From an uncultured Bacteroidales bacterium (GTDB lineage: Bacteria > Bacteroidota > Bacteroidia > Bacteroidales > Paludibacteraceae): a stretch of DNA of 64,000 nucleotides. The stretch is from the NCBI GenBank assembly GCA_902765485.1, contig CACWZZ010000001.1:154629-218628 (forward strand), in the 5' to 3' direction. A program made the translations under genes and the position numbers. Below, one piece after another: positions 14,051 through 22,917 of this stretch (position 1 is the first letter of the stretch; every line of letters begins with the position of its first letter). The notes beneath the pieces are model-generated. The model made no database searches, was not told where the DNA came from, and worked only from the letters and a program-made list of their open reading frames with translations.

Positions 14051-15613
14051 ATGGACAGCAAATATAATTATTGTTTCGTATCCGAACGCACAGACGTCGG
14101 TTGCAAGCGTCAAGCCAACGAGGACAATCTGGTACATTTCGAATGTCCGAACGGTTTGGTAGCAACGGTCTGCGACGGCATGGGCGGTCATGTAGGCGGC
14201 GCGGTAGCCTCCCAAGTGGCTGTAGATGCTATCCGTTCGTTCCTGACGGAGAACTATTTTGAGAATCCTCAGGAGGCGATCGGCATGGCGATCGACGCGG
14301 CCAACAAGGCTATTCTGGCTCGCGTACGCGTGCAGCCGGAGTTGCAAGGCATGGGGTCAACCTGCGTGATGCTCATCGTGCGCGACGGAAAAGTATATAT
14401 CGGTTCGGTCGGAGACAGCCGCATTTATCTGATCCGGAGCCGCCGAATCATGCAGTTGACGAAAGATCAGTCTTTTGTTCAGCTCTTGGTCGATCGCGGC
14501 GAGATCACGAAAGAGCAGGCGGAACACCATCCCCGCAAGAATGAGATCACGAACTGTCTGGGAATCGCCGATATGCGTGCAGCTACTGTGCTGCCCGATG
14601 CGATCATTCCTGAGGCAGGGGACTGTTTCCTGCTCTGCTCCGACGGTTTGAGCGGCATGGTACCCGATGAGCGAATCGAGCATATCGTAAGCCAGCAAGG
14701 TACTTATACGTCGCAACAACGTGTGGATCAATTAGTTGAACTGGCGCGGCAAAACGGCGGTCTGGACAATATAACGGTCCAGATCGTGGAATTTGCTGTC
14801 AGCCCAGCTGCGTTAGCGAAGAGACGTCTTCCTCTCAAATGGCTGTTTGGGCTGGTGGCTCTGCTTGTCGTGATAGCAGCCTGTGCCGGTCTGTATGCAT
14901 GGTTAGGCGGTGGCAAACCTGAGGAAAAAGCCGAGGTTGTAGTAGTGGACGACACGATCCGTGTGACGTTCTCGCCTGTTCCTTTTGAGGCGGAGACCCA
15001 ACTTTCTATCATCCCCGGTGCGGAGATGGATACCGTTGTTCTGCGCGCCAAGGATAAGGCAGACCAGCGCGAACCAATTGTCAAATCGGAGAATTTGTTC
15101 CAGCAACTGCAAACCCAGTTGCAAGGCAAAGCCGCCGAACTCGAATACCGTCAGGACTGCTACATCATATCCTCGTTCGACAAACTCTCATCTGACACGC
15201 TTGCTCTCGTTCTTCAAAAGGATTCATCTACCTATAAAGTCCAGGTGATCAAAGAGATTCCGTTACCGGCTCCTGCACCGGAAGCAGGCACTCCTGCTAC
15301 CCCTGCAAAAACCGACAAAAAACCTGCTCCCAAAACGGACAAAAAGGACGACAACCCCAGCGCGTTAGACCATGTTTCCAAAAGTGTCACCGGTGTGACA
15401 AAAGTTGAGGAAAAGGACCGCAAGGATCTGCAAAAAGAGGACGACAAAAAGGATAAACCCGCTCCTAAGCAAGAAACGGCACCGGAGGTAGAGAAGGAAC
15501 CTGAGCAGCCGCAGGCAGCACCTGCTGAAACTCCAGCTGAAAATCCCGCTGATGGAAAGGCTACCGAAGAGTCCAAGTCTCCAGAGGAAGACCCCAAGAA
15601 ACAAACCAACTAA
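14051..15613 (+). CDS. PP2C-family Ser/Thr phosphatase with membrane anchor
   Basis: The N-terminal 245 residues form a complete PP2C domain that removes phosphate from Ser/Thr with bound Mn/Mg. The motifs are RQANEDN, VCDGMGGHVGG (metal-binding Asp 42), GMGSTCVM, VGDSRIYLI, LTKDQS, CSDGLSGM and DNITVQIV. One membrane span follows (about 260-280), then a region ending in a long Pro/Glu/Lys-rich tail (about 400-520). The tail would lie in the periplasm and may reach the cell wall. At 520 residues it is about twice the length of a minimal PP2C. It is the natural opponent of the two kinases in the same operon. Confidence 0.88.
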   Translation: MDSKYNYCFVSERTDVGCKRQANEDNLVHFECPNGLVATVCDGMGGHVGGAVASQVAVDAIRSFLTENYFENPQEAIGMAIDAANKAILARVRVQPELQGMGSTCVMLIVRDGKVYIGSVGDSRIYLIRSRRIMQLTKDQSFVQLLVDRGEITKEQAEHHPRKNEITNCLGIADMRAATVLPDAIIPEAGDCFLLCSDGLSGMVPDERIEHIVSQQGTYTSQQRVDQLVELARQNGGLDNITVQIVEFAVSPAALAKRRLPLKWLFGLVALLVVIAACAGLYAWLGGGKPEEKAEVVVVDDTIRVTFSPVPFEAETQLSIIPGAEMDTVVLRAKDKADQREPIVKSENLFQQLQTQLQGKAAELEYRQDCYIISSFDKLSSDTLALVLQKDSSTYKVQVIKEIPLPAPAPEAGTPATPAKTDKKPAPKTDKKDDNPSALDHVSKSVTGVTKVEEKDRKDLQKEDDKKDKPAPKQETAPEVEKEPEQPQAAPAETPAENPADGKATEESKSPEEDPKKQTN

Positions 15614-15625
15614 TCCTATTTATAT

Positions 15626-16915
15626 ATGGAACTCCCGGGTTATTCCCATATCGAAGAGATCGGCAGAGGCGGTATGGGCTGCGTCTATAAGGCAATCGAA
15701 AACAGCACAGGCAGGATTGTTGCTATCAAAATGATGTCCAACAAAGTGACCTGCTATCCCGAATATCGGTCTCTCTTTTCCACCGAGGCGAACACCTTGC
15801 GTCAGCTGAACCACCCGTCGATTGTGAAAATCATCGGGAACACGTTCAGCGACGCGCAAGGCAATCTGTATCTGCCGATGGAGTTTGTGGAGGGCGAGAC
15901 GATCTCTCAGCACGTGCGGAAATACGGCGCGTACAGCGAGGCAGAAGGTCTGCAACTAATGTGCCAGATCTTGGACGCGATGCAATACGTCTATAGCCAG
16001 AACAAGATCCACCGCGACATCAAGCCGAGCAACATCATGCTTCGTCCGGAAGGAGGAATATGTATTATCGATTTCGGTATAGCGAAGGACACACATATCT
16101 CCACCGGAATGACGGTCGGCAACGTGATCGGAACGAGCGGTTATATGAGTCCGGAGCAGGCAACGGGTCTGAATATCGACCATCGGACGGATATTTATTC
16201 GCTGGGTTGTCTGCTGTATTATATCTTGTCCGGCCAAGACGCAATCACGAAAGCGGATAACGATTTCGAGACCAAGTTGCGCGTGCTGGACACCGTAATA
16301 CCCGATATTCGCCAGATCAATCCCTCTATCTCTGAGAATACTTCTTTTGCGATCCAGAAGGCGACGAACAAAAACATGCTGAAACGCTTCCAGACCCCTG
16401 CGGATTTCAAGGCCGCTTTGTCGCACGAGGAAACGCGCACGGAGGACGTCTCCAAAACGATCATCACTATCGGGCGCGACACCGACAACGACATCACCAT
16501 GTCCACCGACAAAGCGATCAGCCAACATCACGGACGATTGATCTTCATCAAACCGATGCCTACTGTGCAAGTGTCTATTCTGTATGAAGATTTCAGCACA
16601 AACGGCACCGGACTGGACGGCAAATACATCCACCAGGCCCAGGAACACATCTCGCTTGCCCCGATCGATCAAATGCCGGAGATACTGCTTGCCGGCAGGC
16701 CGGAGAACAAGGTGAGCTGGGACGAAGTAGAAAAGATTTACCGCCAGAAGACGGGACATTCTCTCTTTGTGCTGCCCGCACCGGAGGAGGACTCTCCGAC
16801 ACTCATCAATATCCCCTCCAAACCGAATCCGAATCCATCCGCTTCGATCTGGAAATGGGTAGTACTCATTACTCTCTTTATTCTAATCATCATTATCATA
16901 TTAGCCAACCTATGA
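15626..16915 (+). CDS. Ser/Thr protein kinase with FHA domain and C-terminal anchor
   Basis: The 429-residue product begins with a Hanks-type kinase domain (1-270). The glycine loop is IGRGGMGCVY, the ATP-binding Lys is 35, the catalytic loop is HRDIKPSN (Asp 131), the metal loop DFG is at 149-151, and the activation segment ends in MSPEQ. An FHA domain follows (about 285-370; IGRDTDNDIT, DFSTNGTGLDG), then a single C-terminal membrane anchor (about 407-428). Unlike most bacterial receptor kinases it has no ectodomain, so it is a tail-anchored cytoplasmic kinase that can bind its own or others' phosphothreonines. The stop overlaps the next start (ATGA). Confidence 0.9.
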   Translation: MELPGYSHIEEIGRGGMGCVYKAIENSTGRIVAIKMMSNKVTCYPEYRSLFSTEANTLRQLNHPSIVKIIGNTFSDAQGNLYLPMEFVEGETISQHVRKYGAYSEAEGLQLMCQILDAMQYVYSQNKIHRDIKPSNIMLRPEGGICIIDFGIAKDTHISTGMTVGNVIGTSGYMSPEQATGLNIDHRTDIYSLGCLLYYILSGQDAITKADNDFETKLRVLDTVIPDIRQINPSISENTSFAIQKATNKNMLKRFQTPADFKAALSHEETRTEDVSKTIITIGRDTDNDITMSTDKAISQHHGRLIFIKPMPTVQVSILYEDFSTNGTGLDGKYIHQAQEHISLAPIDQMPEILLAGRPENKVSWDEVEKIYRQKTGHSLFVLPAPEEDSPTLINIPSKPNPNPSASIWKWVVLITLFILIIIIILANL

Positions 16916-17415
16916 AAACGCTAATCATTGGAAAAAGCCCTAAATGCGACATCGTCATAAGCAACGATTATGTCAGTCGCGAGCATGCCGAAATAAGTAT
17001 CGTCGGCAACCAGTATGTATATTATGACCACAGCAAAAACGGAAGTTCAATAGGCGGTCGGATTATCAACAATGAACGTGTGACGGTGGCTCCCGGTACA
17101 GAGATCCTGCTTGCCAACCGTGTGCCCCTTCCGTGGACCCAGATCTATATGATGCTGCCGATGCAAGGAGTGGTGGTAGGCGAGTCCGGCACCCAAGTGG
17201 ATCGCGTGGCTCCGGTGGCAGATGTGCCGCCTGTGGCTGCCGAGAAAATTCCGGCGTGGGTATATGTCGTCTCGTTCATTATTCCGATTGCCGGATGGAT
17301 CATGTATTTTGTATGGCGGGATGAAAACTACCCCAAAGCCAAAGCGGCTTCAAATTGGGCATGGATCGGATTCGGAGTGAACTTCCTTTTAGGCATGCTG
17401 GCAGGAGCAGCCTGA
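16912..17415 (+). CDS. Small FHA membrane protein
   Basis: The 167-residue product has an N-terminal FHA domain (1-80: IGKSPKCDIVI, VSREHAEI, HSKNGSSIGG). A Val/Pro-rich linker and two membrane spans follow (about 117-135 and 148-165). The start at 16912 overlaps the kinase stop by four bases, so translation is coupled, and the first residues MKTLIIGKS match the start of the FHA protease at 11870. It may bring phosphorylated partners to the membrane. Confidence 0.8.
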   Translation: MKTLIIGKSPKCDIVISNDYVSREHAEISIVGNQYVYYDHSKNGSSIGGRIINNERVTVAPGTEILLANRVPLPWTQIYMMLPMQGVVVGESGTQVDRVAPVADVPPVAAEKIPAWVYVVSFIIPIAGWIMYFVWRDENYPKAKAASNWAWIGFGVNFLLGMLAGAA

Positions 17416-17447
17416 TATTGATCAACCATTGAAAAAAACATACAGTT

Positions 17448-20400
17448 ATGATAGGAAAAGAAATTCTAAACTACCGCATCGTATCCTTTATCGGTAAAGG
17501 CGGAATGGGTACAGTGTATCTGGCGGAACATAAGTTCATTTCTACCCAGAAAGTGGCAATCAAAGTGATAAACGCCAATATGGCGAATGACTACACGCGC
17601 TCCCGTCTGAAAGAGGAGGCGGAGCATTTGGCGGAACTGAAGCACCAGAACATTGTCACCTTCCATGATTATCATATCGACGACGAAGGCAACATCTATC
17701 TGATCATGGAATATGCGGACGGCAAGAGCCTGGACGACTACATCCGTACGGAGTCCGGTCTGATCGTACAGGAGCGTATATGCCCGATCTTCGAACCGAT
17801 ACTGGATGCGGTAGGGTATGCACACAAGCATAATATCCTCCACCGCGACATCAAACCCAGCAATATCGTCATTACGAAAGAGGGTACGCCCAAGATTCTG
17901 GATTTCGGTATCGCCAAACTGATCAAAAGCAAAGGAGACGAAGCGAACGAGGATTTCATCGTCGGCACACCTTCCTACATGAGCCCGGAGCAAGTGAAAG
18001 GCGAGAAACTGGACGAGCGATCGGATATCTATAGTCTCGGCGTTATGCTCCACCAGATGCTGACAGGCAACCCTCCGTACGATCTGACGACCATGACGGA
18101 ATTGCAGATCAACCAGAAAGTGGTGGATGAGCCCTTACCACGTCTGCGCACGTACTATCGTTATGTATCGGACAGCGTGCAGAAAGTGGTGGACAAAGCA
18201 ACTGCTAAAAATCCCGCAGACCGCTACCAGAGTTGCGCGGAATTTAAGAAAGCCCTGCATAACGCCATCTATCCGCCTAAAGTCTCCAAGGGCGTTTGGA
18301 TCGGTATCGCTGCGGCGGTTGCCCTTGTGCTCGGAATAGGTATCTATCTATGGGACTATAACCGACTCAAGGTCACTTACTACAAAGACTATGTGGAGCA
18401 ATACGGCGCACCGGTCGGTATCGGACAAGTGAGTGAGAAAGCGGCGCACCACCGCATTGCTACCTATCGTTTCGAGAGCTCCCAGCGCAAAGTGAGGACC
18501 GTATCGCTCGTCAACGCCAATGGACACTTGTGCCTCCATGAAGACTCGGAATTCAAGGATAGACCCGCACGGCAGGAGATATACTATTCCGACAACGGCA
18601 ATGTGGATTTCATTAAGATTTACGACAAAGCCGGCAAGGTGCTCTATCGCATCGACTACAACGAGAACCTGTCTGTGGCTACCCTCCAATACGACGACCA
18701 GCATAATACCGAGTTCACCCTTGGCAACATGGATCCCCTTTCCAAAGAGGCTTCCACCGAGTCTGGAACTGAGAAAAGCCGTATCTCCCGTTACCTGCTG
18801 ACATACGACGAGAACGGATATGTGATCAAAAAAGAATACGCCGGGCTCTACAACAAGAAAGTGGGTGATAAGAACGGCATCTATGCGCATGTTTATAAAC
18901 TGGATGAGAAAGGACGTGTGATCGAGGATCAGTATCTCGGTATTGACGGGCAGCCCAAAGGGCTCTCGAACGGACTCAATATCCGGACATATACTTATGA
19001 TGAGAACGACGACTGGATCGAAACACGATACCTGACGGTAGAGCGTTCGGCTTCCAATAACTCGCAAGGTATTACCGTCATCAAGATCGATAACGACGAA
19101 TGGGGCAACCGTATCGCCGAGACCTATTACGACCTGGATGGAAATCTGGCTTATCGTACGGATGCATGCATTGCCGGAGCACGTTATGTGGTTAAAGACG
19201 GTCATAGCATCCAATATACGTTTATCGGCGATGACGGCAATCCCTGTCCTACTAATCTCGGAACCTATACCCAGTTGATTGAATACGATGATTACGGCTA
19301 TACTTCCAAAGTGACGGTTCTGGACGAGAACGGCGAGCCCTTTGTCACTACCGATGGATATGCTATCCAGCGAGCTGTCAATGGTCCGAATGGCGAATTG
19401 CTGGAGTGTTGGGTGTATGACGAGAAAGATAGCCTTATGGAGAGTTCCTATGGCTATTCCGGATTCGTGGCGGAGTATGATTCAGTCGGGAATATGACCA
19501 AAATCATTTATTACGACATCAATCGTCAACCTAAGATTCTTGCCGACGGAACAAGCGGCTATATCGATGAATACGACGATAAGAACAGAGTGGTCAAAAT
19601 CATCAATATTGACGGCAACGGAACGCCTATCGAGAATGAGGACGGAGTGGCTATCACGCATATCCGCTATGACGAGAAGGGCAATATTGTCCAATTTGCA
19701 TATTATGACACCAAGGATTCTGCCCTTGTACTCGAGAAAAGCACCGGTATCGCCGGATGGAATAATACCTATGACGACAACGGCAATACCATCAAGCGTG
19801 AGTATTTCGGCACAGATGAGAAACTCGCTCCATACAACGACTATATGGCGTATTATACCATGGAGTACGACGAGAATAATTTCCTCGTAGCCGAGTATTA
19901 CTATGGTGTCCATGGCGAAAAAGCGGTTAATTCGCAGAGAATCCATGGCTATCAGTATGAGCGGGACAGCCGAGGCAACATGACCATCAATAAACCGATC
20001 GGTATTGACGGCAAATTAGCACCAAACTATCTGATCGCCAAATATGTCTATGACGACAATAACAACATCGTCGAGACCAGTTATTTTGACCGCGATATGG
20101 CTCCCGCAACCAACGCGCGTGATTATCATAAAACGACCTCTGTCTATAATGCACGAGGACAGGAACTGGAGGAACGCTACTATAATACACGTGGCGAACT
20201 GACTCTGTCCAACAAGAAAGCCGCTATCGTGAAATACGAGTATAACTCAAAGGGACTGAACACCCAAGTGGCTTTCTTCGGAAAGGACGACAAACCTTGC
20301 CTCAATGATGAAGGCTATTCGATCCACCGGAGCGAATACGACAATTTCGGCAGAATCATCAAACAGATGTTCTTCGATACGGAGGGTAAACCTACCGACC

Positions 20401-21257
20401 CGCGTGTGATGGTGCCTGTTGGTGTGTGCGGATATGATAAGTACGGCAACATGAATTATATTGCTGCGCAGGACGAAAATGGCAATTTCATCATCGGTCC
20501 TTCCGGCTACTCAATCCAAAGACATGTCTTTGATAAGGCGGGAAATACATTGGAGAGCACCTACTTCGACCAAAATGACCAGCCGATGAATATTGCGGAA
20601 GGCTATCATAAAGAGGAAATGCAATACAACAAGCTTGGTAAGAAAACCCAGCATGCCTATTTCGACAAAAACCTCGATCCTGTTATCGTCAATGGGGCAC
20701 ATCTGAAGAAATTCACCTACGACGAGCAGGGAAATAAACTGACCGAAGAATGGTACGGCAAAAACGGCAAACCGATCAATAACAGCTATGGCTATTACAA
20801 GGAGGTCTATACCTACGACGAGAAAGGTGAACCCAAATATGCCAAGACCTATGCCGCGAATGGAAAACTGGTCAATAACTATAAATATTCGCCCTCTACA
20901 GGATGGCAAGTGGTGGAGAAACAATCCAAGCCCGTTGCCTCAAAATCGACAGCGTCATGGGAAGATACGGTCAATGAGATCAATAAAGAGTTGCCGTACG
21001 ATATGGGTGAAGAGGCAGGACACCTCACCATGGTTTCCTTCAAAGTAACGGGCGATAAGCAATGCCTTATCAAATATAGAATACCTATGAATAATGATGA
21101 TATTAGTGATGAGGCGATGAAGGTGCTCAAAGAGGTAATCAGCCAACTTACCCGCAATTTCTGTACGGAACTCTTCACGGAAAAGGGTATTCGTGTGGAT
21201 GGTAATTTATATTCCGCAGATGGCAAAATCATCTATGCAGTAGCATACCAAAATTAA
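17448..21257 (+). CDS. Receptor-type Ser/Thr kinase with YD-like repeat ectodomain
   Basis: A kinase domain occupies 1-270: IGKGGMGTVYLAE, Lys 39, HRDIKPSN with Asp near 134, DFGIAK and MSPEQ. A membrane span follows at about 281-303. The remaining 950 residues are dominated by about eighteen units of roughly 40-45 residues of the form YDxxGN...YFGxDGKP...GY, an RHS/YD-like beta repeat, and end in a non-repeated domain of about 100 residues. The architecture is a transmembrane kinase with a very long periplasmic sensor. YD-like repeats form extended or shell-like beta structures that bind carbohydrate or protein. It closes the first operon and is followed by a terminator. At 1269 residues it is about twice the size of PASTA-type receptor kinases. 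Confidence 0.88.
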   Translation: MIGKEILNYRIVSFIGKGGMGTVYLAEHKFISTQKVAIKVINANMANDYTRSRLKEEAEHLAELKHQNIVTFHDYHIDDEGNIYLIMEYADGKSLDDYIRTESGLIVQERICPIFEPILDAVGYAHKHNILHRDIKPSNIVITKEGTPKILDFGIAKLIKSKGDEANEDFIVGTPSYMSPEQVKGEKLDERSDIYSLGVMLHQMLTGNPPYDLTTMTELQINQKVVDEPLPRLRTYYRYVSDSVQKVVDKATAKNPADRYQSCAEFKKALHNAIYPPKVSKGVWIGIAAAVALVLGIGIYLWDYNRLKVTYYKDYVEQYGAPVGIGQVSEKAAHHRIATYRFESSQRKVRTVSLVNANGHLCLHEDSEFKDRPARQEIYYSDNGNVDFIKIYDKAGKVLYRIDYNENLSVATLQYDDQHNTEFTLGNMDPLSKEASTESGTEKSRISRYLLTYDENGYVIKKEYAGLYNKKVGDKNGIYAHVYKLDEKGRVIEDQYLGIDGQPKGLSNGLNIRTYTYDENDDWIETRYLTVERSASNNSQGITVIKIDNDEWGNRIAETYYDLDGNLAYRTDACIAGARYVVKDGHSIQYTFIGDDGNPCPTNLGTYTQLIEYDDYGYTSKVTVLDENGEPFVTTDGYAIQRAVNGPNGELLECWVYDEKDSLMESSYGYSGFVAEYDSVGNMTKIIYYDINRQPKILADGTSGYIDEYDDKNRVVKIINIDGNGTPIENEDGVAITHIRYDEKGNIVQFAYYDTKDSALVLEKSTGIAGWNNTYDDNGNTIKREYFGTDEKLAPYNDYMAYYTMEYDENNFLVAEYYYGVHGEKAVNSQRIHGYQYERDSRGNMTINKPIGIDGKLAPNYLIAKYVYDDNNNIVETSYFDRDMAPATNARDYHKTTSVYNARGQELEERYYNTRGELTLSNKKAAIVKYEYNSKGLNTQVAFFGKDDKPCLNDEGYSIHRSEYDNFGRIIKQMFFDTEGKPTDPRVMVPVGVCGYDKYGNMNYIAAQDENGNFIIGPSGYSIQRHVFDKAGNTLESTYFDQNDQPMNIAEGYHKEEMQYNKLGKKTQHAYFDKNLDPVIVNGAHLKKFTYDEQGNKLTEEWYGKNGKPINNSYGYYKEVYTYDEKGEPKYAKTYAANGKLVNNYKYSPSTGWQVVEKQSKPVASKSTASWEDTVNEINKELPYDMGEEAGHLTMVSFKVTGDKQCLIKYRIPMNNDDISDEAMKVLKEVISQLTRNFCTELFTEKGIRVDGNLYSADGKIIYAVAYQN

Positions 21258-21289
21258 CATAACATCCGGCTGACAGCTGTGATCCAAGG

Positions 21290-21321
21290 AAAATCGTCTG
21301 CTTCATGCGGACGATTTTTTT
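21290..21321 (+). terminator. Terminator after the receptor-kinase gene
   Basis: AAAATCGTC pairs with GACGATTTT (a further G-C pair inside) around TTCAT and ends in a run of T. It separates the two halves of the signalling region. Confidence 0.8.
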
Positions 21322-21340
21322 GTAAAAAATGATACTATCT

Positions 21341-21372
21341 ATTGTGTATTTCAAAAATTTGTTGTACCTTTG
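21341..21372 (+). promoter_or_regulatory. Promoter of the Sel1/RyR operon
   Basis: ATTG at 21341-21344 and TACCTTTG at 21365-21372, spacer 20 bases, 20 bases after the upstream terminator. Confidence 0.65.
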
Positions 21373-21409
21373 CGGCTGCAAAGGTCTATTTTATTAAAAC
21401 TCTATGATT

Positions 21410-22897
21410 ATGAAACGGATTTGCTTACTGATTTTATTAGCCACAGCTTTTGCCACCATGCACGCGGAGAGCAGCGCTACGGTGAATGCTGAGATAGTGC
21501 AAGGCACGGAAATGTACGGCATGCGCGGAATGACGGTCCACCTGCAGCTGCATACTTCCGGCGCACTCAACGAAATGGCTAAAGTGCGGTTGGTCTTCTA
21601 CAACAACCAAGGCGACGAAGTGCCCGCGTACAACAAAACTTTCTGCGCGGACGGAAAGGGATTCAGCATGGAATACCTGTACGCTATTCCGTACGAAAAG
21701 ACGGAATTTAACAAACTGACCTATTTCATCCCTTTTATGGCGTTTAGCAAGTTGCAACACGGCGATTATTACCTCAAGGCATGGGTCTATCTGACCAATA
21801 ATCACTATTACGAGGGTGACAGCAAAGCCACCAGTGCACCTGTCCGGTTCCGCTATTCAGGCGGCTCTACCCAGGCTTCCACTTCCTCTTCGTCCTCCGA
21901 AACAGAGAATTTCCGCGCTGCCATCAAAAAAGCGTACTCCATCGGCTCGGCTGAAGCGCAGTATAATGTGGCTATGCTATACCTAGGTAAAAAAGAGGTT
22001 ACTTTCAAACTGGCGGAATACCTCTTCTGGCTGAACCTTGCCGTCAAGCAAAACTATCCGAAAGCCATGACGGATATGGCGTATGTCTATCGGAACGGAA
22101 TCACAAACAAAGAAGGCAAATATATCTTTGTGCCCAATCTCATAGAGGCGTTGCTCCTGTACGAGAAACTGGGACGATATGATCTGATCAGTCTTCTTTA
22201 TGCCGAAGGCGGTTTCGGAATAGACGCCGATCCCCGGATGGCTGCCGAGTACGCAGAGAAAGATTGCGATTCCAACCCCGCCAAATATTTCTTCCTGGCG
22301 AGTATTTATGACGGCGAACCTGTGCCGGATGGAATCCCCGATGACTTGAAGAAATGGTACGAGACCTTGGCGAAAGTACTGCCGGTGGACAAAGCGAAAT
22401 CCCTGGAATGCAACAAACGACTGTATGCCCAATCGCCAATAGAGAAAGAAAGCACAGCCCTCGTTATTGCCGGTAAATACCTGCGAGGAGAAGGTACGCC
22501 GGTGAATGTGACTGCTGCCAAAGAGTATTTCGGGAAAGCCGGACGCGACGGCTTCTATTGCGAGGCGTTTATCTTCGGACTCGGTGGTAATGCATGCACC
22601 CAAAATCCCTATATCGGAAAACACATGGTGGAGGCGGATGTGCAATTCCTGCAGCCTTTCACGGTGGCGAGGGATTTCAGGACCGCCATAGAGGCGATCG
22701 ACAAAGCCATCGAGATGGACCAAGGCAATCCGGACAGGCTGGCTGACGACTACAAGTTGAAGGGACTGATCTATGCCGCACAAGGCAATGAATATGAGGC
22801 GCTGAGGATGTATGCCAAGGTATTGGATTTCAATAACCAGTATTTCAAACAACGCAAGGATGATCCGTTGCATCATTGTATCTTTACCGCATTATAA
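21410..22897 (+). CDS. Secreted Sel1-like repeat protein
   Basis: The product (495 residues from 21410; an ATG six bases earlier is possible) has a signal peptide ending near MHAES. A beta-rich domain of about 130 residues (TVHLQLHTSGALNEMAKVRL...) precedes a Ser-rich linker. Several Sel1-like/TPR-type helical repeats follow (AEAQYNVAMLYLG, YPKAMTDMAYVYRNG, ALVIAGKYLRGEGTPVN). Sel1 repeats mediate protein-protein contacts, often in envelope signalling. It is the first gene of the second operon and shares its repeat type with the next gene. The function is unknown; a periplasmic partner of the YD-repeat kinase is a reasonable but untested idea. Confidence 0.75.
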   Translation: MKRICLLILLATAFATMHAESSATVNAEIVQGTEMYGMRGMTVHLQLHTSGALNEMAKVRLVFYNNQGDEVPAYNKTFCADGKGFSMEYLYAIPYEKTEFNKLTYFIPFMAFSKLQHGDYYLKAWVYLTNNHYYEGDSKATSAPVRFRYSGGSTQASTSSSSSETENFRAAIKKAYSIGSAEAQYNVAMLYLGKKEVTFKLAEYLFWLNLAVKQNYPKAMTDMAYVYRNGITNKEGKYIFVPNLIEALLLYEKLGRYDLISLLYAEGGFGIDADPRMAAEYAEKDCDSNPAKYFFLASIYDGEPVPDGIPDDLKKWYETLAKVLPVDKAKSLECNKRLYAQSPIEKESTALVIAGKYLRGEGTPVNVTAAKEYFGKAGRDGFYCEAFIFGLGGNACTQNPYIGKHMVEADVQFLQPFTVARDFRTAIEAIDKAIEMDQGNPDRLADDYKLKGLIYAAQGNEYEALRMYAKVLDFNNQYFKQRKDDPLHHCIFTAL

Positions 22898-22917
22898 ACC
22901 TACAAAAACTCACCGAT

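Noticed and set aside
13427-14347. 306-residue open frame on the minus strand opposite the FHA and PP2C genes
   Set aside because: Spans two well-supported plus-strand genes and has no motif or start context of its own.
11870-21257. Part of a type VI secretion system
   Set aside because: FHA, PP2C and kinase genes are typical of T6SS regulation, but no Tss/Hcp/VgrG-like gene is visible on either side.
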